34,417 nucleotides of DNA from Bacteroidales bacterium (lineage in GTDB: Bacteria; Bacteroidota; Bacteroidia; Bacteroidales; Muribaculaceae), in the NCBI GenBank assembly GCA_014800815.1, contig JAAVFI010000007.1, forward strand, positions 1 to 34,417. Direction: 5' to 3'. Shown here in pieces: positions 8,196-15,788 of this stretch. The notes beneath the pieces were generated by a model. That model did not search any database. It saw nothing but the letters and a program-made list of their open reading frames with translations, and had not been told where the DNA came from. Both the position numbers and the translations under genes were made by a program. The number at the start of each line of letters is the position of its first letter. Within the stretch, counting starts at the first letter, position 1.

Positions 8196-8890
8196 AAGCC
8201 GCCGTATTGCTACGATGCGCAGCCTGCGCCCTCGCTCTCCTCTGCGGCACTGCCTCGATGCGTGCCGAGACTCACTACAAGCCCCACATCTCTATCGGAG
8301 CCCGTGCGGGAGCGTCGCTGGGCGAGATGAGTTTCTCGCCCTCGGTAAAGCAACTCTGGAACACAGGGTCGACCGGAGCGGTAACATTCAGATACACCGA
8401 GGAAAAGCTCTTCGGCCTCATCGCCGAACTCGGTTGGGTGCAACGCGGCTGGAAGGAAAACTACGAGCTGCTGCCCTTTGAGTACAGCCGCACGCTCACA
8501 TACATCAACCTTCCGCTGCTCACTCACATCTACTTCGGTTCGCCCCGGTTCAAGGGATTCGTCAACCTCGGCCCGCAGGTATCGTTCCTGCTCGGCGAGA
8601 GCACGAAGGCAAACTTCGACTACCATAATCCGACAACGGTACCTGACTATCCCGCCAACCGCCGACAGACGGAGCAACTCTATACGCCTGTAAAGAACAA
8701 ATTTGACTACGGCATCTGCGCGGGCGCCGGCATCGAATTCTACGTATCACCCCGCAATTCACTCTCCCTCGAAGGCCGATTCTACTACGGCCTCGGCAAC
8801 ATCTATCCGTCGGCAAAGGCCGACACTTTCAGCGCGTCGCGCTCGATGTCGATAGAGGTGACTTTAGGGTATTTCTTCCGCTTGAAATAA
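8192..8890 (+). CDS. PorT-like outer-membrane beta-barrel protein
   Basis: A 232-residue protein with an N-terminal signal peptide (about 1-26, CALALLCGTASMRAE). Alternating hydrophobic/aromatic strands fit a small eight-stranded outer-membrane barrel of the PorT/OMP_b-brl type: PHISIGARAGASLG, LFGLIAELGWVQRGW, YINLPLLTHIYFG, GFVNLGPQVSFLLGE, YGICAGAGIEFYV, then a last strand SIEVTLGYFFRLK. The start overlaps the upstream stop by 4 bp (ATGA), and its stop shares one base with the radA start. The barrel class is clear. A role in type IX secretion, as for PorT itself, cannot be concluded from sequence. Confidence 0.8.
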   Translation: MKAAVLLRCAACALALLCGTASMRAETHYKPHISIGARAGASLGEMSFSPSVKQLWNTGSTGAVTFRYTEEKLFGLIAELGWVQRGWKENYELLPFEYSRTLTYINLPLLTHIYFGSPRFKGFVNLGPQVSFLLGESTKANFDYHNPTTVPDYPANRRQTEQLYTPVKNKFDYGICAGAGIEFYVSPRNSLSLEGRFYYGLGNIYPSAKADTFSASRSMSIEVTLGYFFRLK

Positions 8891-10254
8891 TGGCAAAGGT
8901 AAAACAGAAAACGGCATGGTTCTGCACCTCGTGCGGCGCCGAATCTCCCAAGTGGACAGGTCGTTGCCCCTCGTGCGGCGACTGGAATACCATGGTCGAG
9001 GAGAAGATTAGCGCTCCCGCCGCAGTGGCAATGCCTGCGGGACGCCACAAGGCCGTGCCACGCACCGTCAACGACATCGTGGCCGTCGACGAGCCACGCA
9101 TACACATGCCGAGCGAAGAACTCAACCGCGTGCTCGGCGGAGGCCTCGTCAAGGGTTCGATAGTGCTTCTCGGCGGCGAGCCGGGCATAGGCAAGTCCAC
9201 CCTCGTGCTACAGAATCTGCTCGCGATACGCAACCGCCGCATACTATATGTATCGGGCGAGGAAAGCGCCTCGCAGCTCAAGCTCCGCGCCGACCGCATA
9301 GGCCGCGGCAGCGACAACCTCTTCATAGTCTGCGAGACGAGCCTCGAAAATATCTTCTCGCACATCGAGGCCACTGAGCCCGAGATTGTAGTGGTCGACT
9401 CCATACAGACTATAGCCACGGACACTCTCGATTCGTCGGCAGGCAGCGTGAGCCAGGTGCGCGAGTGCGCCGCAGCCCTGCTGAAATTCGCCAAGGAATC
9501 GTCAGTACCCGTGCTCCTTATCGGACATATCAACAAAGAAGGCTCCATTGCAGGCCCGAAGGTGCTCGAGCACATCGTAGATGCGGTGCTGCAGTTCGAG
9601 GGCGACCGCCAGTATATGTACCGCCTGCTCCGCGCTATCAAAAACCGATTCGGCAGCACGTCGGAGCTCGGCATCTATGAGATGTGCCGGCGCGGCCTGC
9701 GCGAGGTATCCAATCCCTCGGAAATGCTTATGACTCACCGCACCGAAGACCTCTCGGGCGTGGCTACGGGCGTGACCCTCGAAGGCATCCGCCCCTTCCT
9801 CATCGAAGCGCAGGCACTTGTGAGCACGGCAGCCTACGGCACCCCCCAACGCTCCGTGACGGGCTTCGATGCCAAGCGCATGAACATGCTCCTGGCGGTA
9901 CTTGAAAAACGCGTAGGCTTCAAATTGGGCGCCAAAGACGTATTCCTCAACATCGCCGGCGGCCTCAAAGTGAGCGACCCCGCTCTCGACCTCGCGGTAA
10001 TCGCCGCAATCCTCTCGAGCAACGTCGACATGGCCATCCCCTCGGGCTGGTGCATGGCCGGCGAAGTAGGTCTCTCGGGCGAAATACGCCCCGTGGTACG
10101 CATAGAGCAGCGCATAAGCGAGGCTGAAAAACTCGGCATGACCGACATCATCATCCCCCAAGGCAACCTCAAAGGTTTCGACACCTCGCGCCTCAGCATC
10201 CGCATCCACGAAGTAGCAAAAGTAGCCGACGCATTCAGAGAACTGTTCGGGTAA
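8890..10254 (+). CDS. radA: DNA repair protein RadA (Sms), recombination branch-migration ATPase
   Basis: A 454-residue protein, the usual RadA length. A four-cysteine zinc finger (C12, C15, C26, C29) precedes a RecA-like ATPase with Walker A GGEPGIGKST (95-104) and Walker B-like EIVVVDSIQTI. The RadA-specific KNRFGS motif begins at K251. The last 180 residues have the Lon-protease-like fold (GLKVSDPALDLAVIAAILSS, GEVGLSGEIRPV). RadA drives branch migration during homologous recombination and repair in the cytoplasm. The start overlaps the upstream stop by one base (TAATG), so it ends a coupled three-gene unit. Composition is GC-rich (37 of 60 in the line at 9061), unlike the glycan genes that begin 61 bp downstream. 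Confidence 0.96.
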   Translation: MAKVKQKTAWFCTSCGAESPKWTGRCPSCGDWNTMVEEKISAPAAVAMPAGRHKAVPRTVNDIVAVDEPRIHMPSEELNRVLGGGLVKGSIVLLGGEPGIGKSTLVLQNLLAIRNRRILYVSGEESASQLKLRADRIGRGSDNLFIVCETSLENIFSHIEATEPEIVVVDSIQTIATDTLDSSAGSVSQVRECAAALLKFAKESSVPVLLIGHINKEGSIAGPKVLEHIVDAVLQFEGDRQYMYRLLRAIKNRFGSTSELGIYEMCRRGLREVSNPSEMLMTHRTEDLSGVATGVTLEGIRPFLIEAQALVSTAAYGTPQRSVTGFDAKRMNMLLAVLEKRVGFKLGAKDVFLNIAGGLKVSDPALDLAVIAAILSSNVDMAIPSGWCMAGEVGLSGEIRPVVRIEQRISEAEKLGMTDIIIPQGNLKGFDTSRLSIRIHEVAKVADAFRELFG

Positions 10255-10286
10255 ACAGTCGACACCTACTCTTATTCTTACCCCTA

Positions 10287-10302
10287 ATCAGTCATTCCAA
10301 TC
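10287..10302 (+). repeat. Copy 1 of a 16-bp element shared by the regions before both EPS modules
   Basis: ATCAGTCATTCCAATC lies 14-29 bp upstream of the radical SAM ATG and matches 15 of 16 bases of ATCAGACATTCCAATC in the UpxY leader (15016-15031). The 61-bp radA to EPS gap shows no TAnnTTTG box, so this copy may be a remnant of an older leader or a recruitment or processing site. Confidence 0.5.
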
Positions 10303-10315
10303 ACACTCTCTGCCA

Positions 10316-11419
10316 ATGGATAAAGTAAAAAAGCTCATATTATTTCGAATCCCGATGTCGATATGCAACCTGCGATGCCATTATTGCTATCTCTCTCAGC
10401 GACCTGTGCATTTCGAAGGAATACAACCTGAGATGAAATATACGCCCGAGCAGGTAGGACATGCACTACGAGCGGAACGTATCGGTGGTAAAGCCTATAT
10501 AAATCTATGTGCCGATGGTGAGACTCTTCTCGTAAAGGATATTGATAAATATGTAAAGGCTCTTACAGAGCAAGGACACTACGTGGAAATTGTCAGCAAT
10601 ATGACAGTAACTCCCGTATTGCAAAAGATTCTCAGCCTCCCGAAACATCTTCTGTCGCATATAGAATTCAAATGCTCTTTCCATTATTTGGAATTAAAGG
10701 CCAAAGGTAAGTTAGAACTCTTTGCAGATAATGTAAAGAAGGTTTGGGAGGCCGGAGCATCTGCCAACATAGAGATTACTCCGTCGGACGAACTTATACC
10801 CTTCATTCCCGAAGTAAAAGAATTCGCGCTTGATAATTTCGGAGCTCTGCCGCATCTTACTATAGCAAGAGACGACCGCACAAGTGGTATAGATTATCTT
10901 ACATCCCTACCGATGGAAGAATACAATCGAATATGGGGCGAATTCGACTCCGATTTTTGGAAATTCAAAAAGACCATATTCGGGAAGAAGCAGACAGCTT
11001 TCTGCTATGCAGGTCAATGGGGTATGTATGTCGATCTTACAACAGGAGATGCCCAGCAATGCTATTGCGGCAAATCTCTTGGCAATATCTTTGAGAACCC
11101 CGATAGTCCGTTAAAAGAAGAACCGATAGGGAAATGTCCTATTGCTCATTGCTACAACGGACATATGCTTCTCACACTTGGCTACATCCCTGAAGTAAAT
11201 AACACCCGCTATGGAGATATAAGAGATCGAGTACGTGAAGACGGCTCACATTGGTTACACCCTCAGCTAAAGGAGTTTTTTAACTCAAAACTGGAAGAGT
11301 CAAACAATCTTCTTACGCCTGCTGAGTGCAAGAAAGTTCTGATTAACAACGACCTTCGACGGATGCGCAGTAAATTAGGGGCAGTCAAACGCCGTATTTC
11401 CAAAGCTTTTAACAAATGA
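10316..11419 (+). CDS. Radical SAM protein with C-terminal cysteine cluster, first gene of EPS module
   Basis: A 367-residue protein. Near the N-terminus, CNLRCHYC gives the radical SAM CxxxCxxC motif (C17, C21, C24), which binds a [4Fe-4S] cluster and S-adenosylmethionine. GKAYINLCADGETLL resembles the motif after the second strand of the SAM barrel. The C-terminal third has a second cysteine group (AFCYAGQWG, QQCYCGK, KCPIAHCYNGH) suggesting a SPASM- or twitch-like auxiliary cluster. It lies 61 bp after radA and overlaps the pyruvyl transferase by 4 bp (ATGA), so it belongs to the glycan operon. A radical modification of a sugar, lipid carrier or peptide is possible; the substrate cannot be read from sequence. 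No peptide precursor gene is seen beside it. Confidence 0.85.
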   Translation: MDKVKKLILFRIPMSICNLRCHYCYLSQRPVHFEGIQPEMKYTPEQVGHALRAERIGGKAYINLCADGETLLVKDIDKYVKALTEQGHYVEIVSNMTVTPVLQKILSLPKHLLSHIEFKCSFHYLELKAKGKLELFADNVKKVWEAGASANIEITPSDELIPFIPEVKEFALDNFGALPHLTIARDDRTSGIDYLTSLPMEEYNRIWGEFDSDFWKFKKTIFGKKQTAFCYAGQWGMYVDLTTGDAQQCYCGKSLGNIFENPDSPLKEEPIGKCPIAHCYNGHMLLTLGYIPEVNNTRYGDIRDRVREDGSHWLHPQLKEFFNSKLEESNNLLTPAECKKVLINNDLRRMRSKLGAVKRRISKAFNK

Positions 11420-12375
11420 ATTTCATAGAAAAGAAACGGGAGCTTGAGGCTATTCTTCACCGCGACGTAGTGCCGTTGATTGACAACGACTACGTGCTCT
11501 ATGGACTGCCCTACTACAACAACGTGGGCGATACGTTGATTTGGGAAGGCGAACGCGAACTTCTCAAGAAGGTGCCTCACAAATGCGTCGGCGTGTGCGG
11601 TTGGGATAAGTATCCCGAAAAGAAATTGCCTGATAATGTGATAATTCTCATTACCGGCGGTGGATTTTTCGGCGATGTATGGCGTGAAGCTTGGGCCAAC
11701 GTACTGCAGGCAATCAAGCCCAACCGAGAGCACAAGATTATCATAATGCCCTGCTCTGTCTTCTATGAAAATCCGGAAATACGCGACCGCGACTCGGCAT
11801 ATCTGGCTGAATTTCCCAATCTTACAATTTTAGCCCGCGACAAGGTATCGTATGAATACGCAAAAGAATATTTCAAGAACGAGGTAAAGCTCGTGCCGGA
11901 CATGGCTTTCTGCATGCCCGAAAAAGAGATATTGAAGTATGCCCGCCAAAAGGCGCCGAAAGACGTCCTCCTATTCATGCGTGCCGATAAAGAACTGGTA
12001 TCAGGGAATATACACATCCCCGAGCCTGCATACGACACTCACGATTGGCTACCGATGCAAGATGAGGCTATCGAGCGTCCGTTTTACCGCCTCCGCAACC
12101 GCGGTCGGCAAGTGCTGTCGTTCAGCAAGAGTCTGCAGGCGAGGTACACTGAGTGGCTCTACGGCGCGATGTACCGACGTATCATGACCACGTCGGGGCT
12201 CAAGCAACTATCAGCCTACAAAAAGATATACACCACTCGCCTTCATGCTATGATATTGGGCGGCATGCTCGGGCGTGAAGTGTATTTTATCGACAACACA
12301 TACAGGAAGTTAAGCTCATACTACGACACCTGGCTTAACGACTGCGACACTATCCATCCACTCGAATCCAAGTGA
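11416..12375 (+). CDS. Polysaccharide pyruvyl transferase family protein
   Basis: A 319-residue protein with marks of the polysaccharide pyruvyl transferase family: an N-terminal GLPYYNNVGDTLIW loop, a glycine-rich GGGFFGD (81-87), and a C-terminal TTRLHAMILGGMLGREV segment with the conserved His-Ala. Characterised members transfer pyruvate from phosphoenolpyruvate to a sugar, forming an acidic ketal. It is a soluble or membrane-associated enzyme acting on the lipid-linked repeat unit. The start overlaps the radical SAM stop by 4 bp, and the stop shares a base with the flippase ATG. Composition is GC-rich (38 of 60 in the line at 12061). The sugar acceptor is unknown. Confidence 0.85.
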   Translation: MNFIEKKRELEAILHRDVVPLIDNDYVLYGLPYYNNVGDTLIWEGERELLKKVPHKCVGVCGWDKYPEKKLPDNVIILITGGGFFGDVWREAWANVLQAIKPNREHKIIIMPCSVFYENPEIRDRDSAYLAEFPNLTILARDKVSYEYAKEYFKNEVKLVPDMAFCMPEKEILKYARQKAPKDVLLFMRADKELVSGNIHIPEPAYDTHDWLPMQDEAIERPFYRLRNRGRQVLSFSKSLQARYTEWLYGAMYRRIMTTSGLKQLSAYKKIYTTRLHAMILGGMLGREVYFIDNTYRKLSSYYDTWLNDCDTIHPLESK

Positions 12376-13943
12376 TGAAACTGAGGATAAAGATACCAAA
12401 AGCACACAGCGGAAATGAGCAGTGGGCCATAAATATGGTGGCCACTCTCCTCGGCTATCTGTCGAGCTTCGGTATATCCTTTTTCCTCACTCCGTTTATC
12501 GTTGATAAGCTGGGTGCTACGGCCTACGGCTTCATCGGCCTGTCGGCAAATGTTATCGGCTACACCTCCCTGCTCACTGTAGCAATCGACTCCATGGCGA
12601 GCCGGTTTATCACGCTGAAATATCATGAGGGAAACTACGCCGAAGCCAATAAATATCTTGCAGCGACATACTACGCCAACTTAGCTACTGCTATATTTAT
12701 CGTTCTGATACTCGGCATCCTCACGGTATTCTTGGACAGAGTCTTCCAAGTACCGCAGGACCTGCTGCCCGACGTAAGAGCACTATTTGTACTGACATTT
12801 GTAAACATGGCCATAAGCCTCACTTTCAATGTCTACGGTATGTGTCTCTTTATAAAAAACAGGCTCGAGCTCGGCACTATCCGTACTCTTGTTTCGGATA
12901 CTATCAGAGTGGTACTCACCGTGATAGCTTACTCAATCTTCCCCGTCGCGCTATGGTACATCGGCTTGATAGCCATAATCTGTTCGGCGTATAGAATCAT
13001 CACCAACTATCTATATCAGAGAGAGTTGACACCTGAGCTCATCGTCAGAAAAGCTAATTTCAAGCTGAGATATGTATGGGAAATGGTATCGGGCGGATTA
13101 TGGAATATACTCAGTTCTCTCAGTTCCATGCTTAATCAGGGTGTAGACCTCTTGCTTGCCAATATTTTCGTATCGGCTTACTACATGGGCATAATGTCGC
13201 TGGGCAAAAGCATACCATTCATCATCCTCTCGGTATGTGCCAACCTTGCGAATACGATCCACCCCGAATTCATCAAATACTATGCCGACAAGCGCATGGA
13301 CTTACTTGGCAACTCTTTGACCAAGAGTATCAGAGTAATGGGATTGTTCACATCAATACCATGTGCCGGCCTTCTTGCTTACGGCGACATCTTCTACTCG
13401 CAATGGCTTCCCGGGCAGGACTTTATGGAGATTTACAATATCTCTTCCCTCACCATGCTTGCGCTGATATTCACCATACCGACGCAAAGCATCTGGTACG
13501 TATTCACCATGACGAACAAAGTCAAGATATCTTCGCTCAATCTCATTGCATTCGGTATCATCAACCTTATCTGCATCATATCCGCCATGCACATACTCAC
13601 CGATGACCGACAGAAACTTTACGCGATCGTAATCATCCAAGGCATACTGATGATTATTCGTTTTACCACATTCCTGCCAATATACGGAGCCAAGGTGCTC
13701 GGTTTTTCACCAAAGCTGCTATACCTGCCGCTGTTCAAAATGGTGGCATCAACCTTGCTGATAACGGCAATTTCCTTAGCCTTCAAGCATCTCTGCATCG
13801 ACCGGTACTCCTGGTGGACATTGATACTCGGAGCATCGTTCACCATAGCCATCGGCCTACCGCTCAACTTCTATATTTCTCTACTGAAGGGCGATCGTAA
13901 ATATATCATCAACAAAATATTAAGGAGACCCGACAATGCCTGA
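12375..13943 (+). CDS. Wzx-type polysaccharide flippase (first of two)
   Basis: A 522-residue, strongly hydrophobic protein with about 12-14 predicted membrane segments and the start typical of the MATE/MOP polysaccharide exporter group (LLGYLSSFGISFFLTPFIVD, KLGATAYGFIGLSANVIGY, ASRFITLKYHEGN). Such proteins flip undecaprenyl-linked repeat units across the inner membrane. I chose the ATG at 12375, which shares one base with the upstream stop (TGATG). A GTG one codon earlier is possible but less likely. The 3' end overlaps the GT2 gene by 8 bp. A second flippase occurs at 20813, so the window may carry two export systems or a redundant one. Confidence 0.88.
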   Translation: MKLRIKIPKAHSGNEQWAINMVATLLGYLSSFGISFFLTPFIVDKLGATAYGFIGLSANVIGYTSLLTVAIDSMASRFITLKYHEGNYAEANKYLAATYYANLATAIFIVLILGILTVFLDRVFQVPQDLLPDVRALFVLTFVNMAISLTFNVYGMCLFIKNRLELGTIRTLVSDTIRVVLTVIAYSIFPVALWYIGLIAIICSAYRIITNYLYQRELTPELIVRKANFKLRYVWEMVSGGLWNILSSLSSMLNQGVDLLLANIFVSAYYMGIMSLGKSIPFIILSVCANLANTIHPEFIKYYADKRMDLLGNSLTKSIRVMGLFTSIPCAGLLAYGDIFYSQWLPGQDFMEIYNISSLTMLALIFTIPTQSIWYVFTMTNKVKISSLNLIAFGIINLICIISAMHILTDDRQKLYAIVIIQGILMIIRFTTFLPIYGAKVLGFSPKLLYLPLFKMVASTLLITAISLAFKHLCIDRYSWWTLILGASFTIAIGLPLNFYISLLKGDRKYIINKILRRPDNA

Positions 13944-14922
13944 TATCAGTATAATCATACCCGTGTACAACGTCGAAGACTACGTGGCGGAGTGCATCCG
14001 TTCGGTCATCAATCAGGAGACAGACTGCTCAATCGAGTGTCTCATTGTAGACGACCGCGGCACAGACCGCAGCATGGACGTAGTAAGAGAGACTCTCCAA
14101 AACTACAGCGGCCCGATAGAATTCCGCATCATAACCCAACCGAAAAATGGCGGACTATCATCGGCCCGCAATGCCGGCATAAGGAACGCCTCGGGCAAAT
14201 ACGTATATTTTCTCGACTCCGACGATTTAATTACCCCCGACTGCATCGCCGCCCTCCACCAAAGAGCCGCCGAACATCCGTCGGCAGAAATCATAGTCGG
14301 CGATTTTGAGACCTTTCCGGAGAAAGGTGTATGGGAATTCCTGTCACTGCGCAGCCACGATTTCCCCGATTTCAGCGACGATGTGAATTGGATTCGTTCA
14401 ATATTCCTCAGGACATTCCCCGTTATCGCCTGCAATCGATTCATAAAGAGAGACTTCATCGAAAGAAACAACCTCTATTTCCGAGAAGGAATTCTCCATG
14501 AAGACAACCACTGGATGGCAAGCGCCTATCATTCAATTACAAGCGTAGCATTTGTAAAGCGCACCACCTACCTCTACAGAATGCGCTCGGGCTCCATTAC
14601 ACAAAATCCGCATACGATATTGCGTAAAATCGAAAATCTCGGCATTATCGGCGAAGAAATGTTTGCAAAGCAAGTAGTATGGGACGGACCTTGGACCAAA
14701 TGGGTAATGCGCTCCATGGACTTCATCCGCACCGACTCCGAATGCGGGCCCTACAAAGCACACGCCCAAGAAATTTGGAGAAAATTAGGCAAAATAGTCC
14801 TCGCAAACCCCTCAACGCCTCCAGTTGTCAAACTCCTGCTACGCTACTACAGACTGCCAAAACACCCCCTACAGAACAAAATCTTCTACAGTCTCCTCGT
14901 CAGATATTGCAAATTCTTGTAA
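13936..14922 (+). CDS. Family 2 glycosyltransferase
   Basis: A 328-residue GT-A fold enzyme. The opening ISIIIPVYNVEDYVAECIRS, the acidic DDRGTD, then NGGLSSARNAGI and the DXD-type FLDSDD are the standard GT2 order for binding a nucleotide sugar and metal. LHEDNHW in the middle is consistent with the catalytic acidic residue region. It would act at the cytoplasmic side of the inner membrane on the lipid-linked oligosaccharide. It is the last gene of the first EPS module and is followed by a 282-bp gap containing the UpxY promoter and leader. Donor and acceptor sugars are unknown. Confidence 0.88.
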   Translation: MPDISIIIPVYNVEDYVAECIRSVINQETDCSIECLIVDDRGTDRSMDVVRETLQNYSGPIEFRIITQPKNGGLSSARNAGIRNASGKYVYFLDSDDLITPDCIAALHQRAAEHPSAEIIVGDFETFPEKGVWEFLSLRSHDFPDFSDDVNWIRSIFLRTFPVIACNRFIKRDFIERNNLYFREGILHEDNHWMASAYHSITSVAFVKRTTYLYRMRSGSITQNPHTILRKIENLGIIGEEMFAKQVVWDGPWTKWVMRSMDFIRTDSECGPYKAHAQEIWRKLGKIVLANPSTPPVVKLLLRYYRLPKHPLQNKIFYSLLVRYCKFL

Positions 14923-14949
14923 AATCAGTGCATAAAAAGTTCCACAAAA

Positions 14950-14982
14950 TTTAGCAATATTCAGATATTATTCCTACCTTTG
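14950..14982 (+). promoter_or_regulatory. Promoter of the upxY-led EPS operon
   Basis: A perfect TAnnTTTG box, TACCTTTG, lies at 14975-14982. About 21 nt upstream is an imperfect -33 element (TTTAG from 14950). The predicted start near 14988 leaves a leader of about 215 nt before the ATG at 15205. No long inverted repeats flank it, so it does not look like the invertible promoters of Bacteroides fragilis capsules. Confidence 0.6.
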
Positions 14983-15015
14983 TGCAGAATAATTATCACT
15001 ACGCAAGCGATCATT

Positions 15016-15031
15016 ATCAGACATTCCAATC
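15016..15031 (+). repeat. Copy 2 of the 16-bp shared element, in the upxY leader
   Basis: ATCAGACATTCCAATC lies about 28-43 nt downstream of the predicted start of the upxY transcript and differs by one base from the copy at 10287-10302. Its position in the early leader is where elements for loading NusG-family specialised antiterminators are found in other systems. Confidence 0.5.
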
Positions 15032-15060
15032 GGCAGGGTGCTTACCATTACAAAAACCAA

Positions 15061-15102
15061 TTGTGATACACAACTCCTCCGTACAGCCGGATTCTCCGGG
15101 CT
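15061..15102 (+). promoter_or_regulatory. Two leader hairpins upstream of upxY
   Basis: The first is a perfect 5-bp stem, TTGTG/CACAA, with a 3-nt loop (15061-15073). The second pairs AGCCGGA (15085-15091) with TCCGGGCT (15095-15102) around a TTC loop with one bulged G. Neither is followed by a T-tract, so they are not simple terminators. They may be pause or recruitment elements for the UpxY-type factor encoded just downstream. Confidence 0.45.
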
Positions 15103-15204
15103 TAGCTATTGCAACTGCGTGTCCTTCAATACATTACAAGCTCATGCAGGATTAGAAGGTATTGTCTGACAGCAACCTTAGCGAGATAAAACCAGCCTTA
15201 CAAA

Positions 15205-15768
15205 ATGGGTGAAACAGCCGTAGACGAACCCGTCCGCCAATGGTTTGTGATGAGAGATTTGAAGCGTGCCAACGCCAAAAATCCCGCATACGCCATGCTC
15301 TCCGACCTCGGATTTAAGGTCTTCACCCCGATGACCACCCGCATTGCGCTCCGCAACGGCAAAAAAGAGCGTCGCGACGTACCCTTCATCCAAGACCTCC
15401 TCTTCGTAAACGCCACCCGCGAGGAACTCGACCCTGTAGTCCGTCGCACCGACACTCTCCAGTACCGTTTCCTCAAAGGCCACACCCTCGGCACCGCCAT
15501 GACCGTAGCCGACCACGACATGGCCACCTTCATCGCCGCCGTAAGCTCGGTCGCCACACCCCACTACTACCATCTCGACGAAATCACCCCCGAGATGTAC
15601 GGCGCCCGCGTCCGCATAGTGAGCCAAGGCTCCTTCGACGGCCTCGAAGGCACCCTCCTCAAAATCAAAGGCGCTCGCAAAAAGCGCGTCCTCATCCAGC
15701 TCCCCGGCCTCCTGGCAGCAGGGGTGGAGGTTGGCTCTGCCGACCTTATAGAGGAAATGGGTCGATAG
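15205..15768 (+). CDS. UpxY-family transcription antiterminator (NusG paralog)
   Basis: A 187-residue protein of the specialised NusG group. The N-terminal NGN-like part includes RQWFVMRDLKRANAKN, GFKVFTPM, and VPFIQDLLFVNATREEL. The C-terminal KOW-like part is YGARVRIVSQGSFDGLEGTL followed by basic KIKGARKKRVLIQL. In Bacteroides, UpxY proteins are the first genes of capsule operons and prevent premature termination in their own long operons. Here it follows a promoter and a leader of about 215 nt, and precedes about 18 kb of close-packed glycan genes, so the same role fits. No UpxZ-like inhibitor gene follows. It is notably GC-rich (42 of 60 in the line at 15601), unlike most of the genes it would control. 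Confidence 0.88.
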   Translation: MGETAVDEPVRQWFVMRDLKRANAKNPAYAMLSDLGFKVFTPMTTRIALRNGKKERRDVPFIQDLLFVNATREELDPVVRRTDTLQYRFLKGHTLGTAMTVADHDMATFIAAVSSVATPHYYHLDEITPEMYGARVRIVSQGSFDGLEGTLLKIKGARKKRVLIQLPGLLAAGVEVGSADLIEEMGR

Positions 15769-15788
15769 TAGTTTGAAAATCAATTGCC

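Noticed and set aside
9502-10209. 235-codon antisense frame opposite radA
   Set aside because: RadA is unambiguous on the plus strand; the antisense frame is His/Ala/Glu-rich mirror sequence without family features.
10316-11419. RiPP (modified peptide) cluster built around the radical SAM protein
   Set aside because: No short precursor-like ORF, peptidase or dedicated peptide transporter is adjacent; the neighbours are glycan genes, coupled by overlaps.
14923-15204. Invertible (phase-variable) capsule promoter of the Bacteroides fragilis type
   Set aside because: I looked for long inverted repeats on both sides of the TACCTTTG promoter and found only short local hairpins. No invertase gene is in the window.
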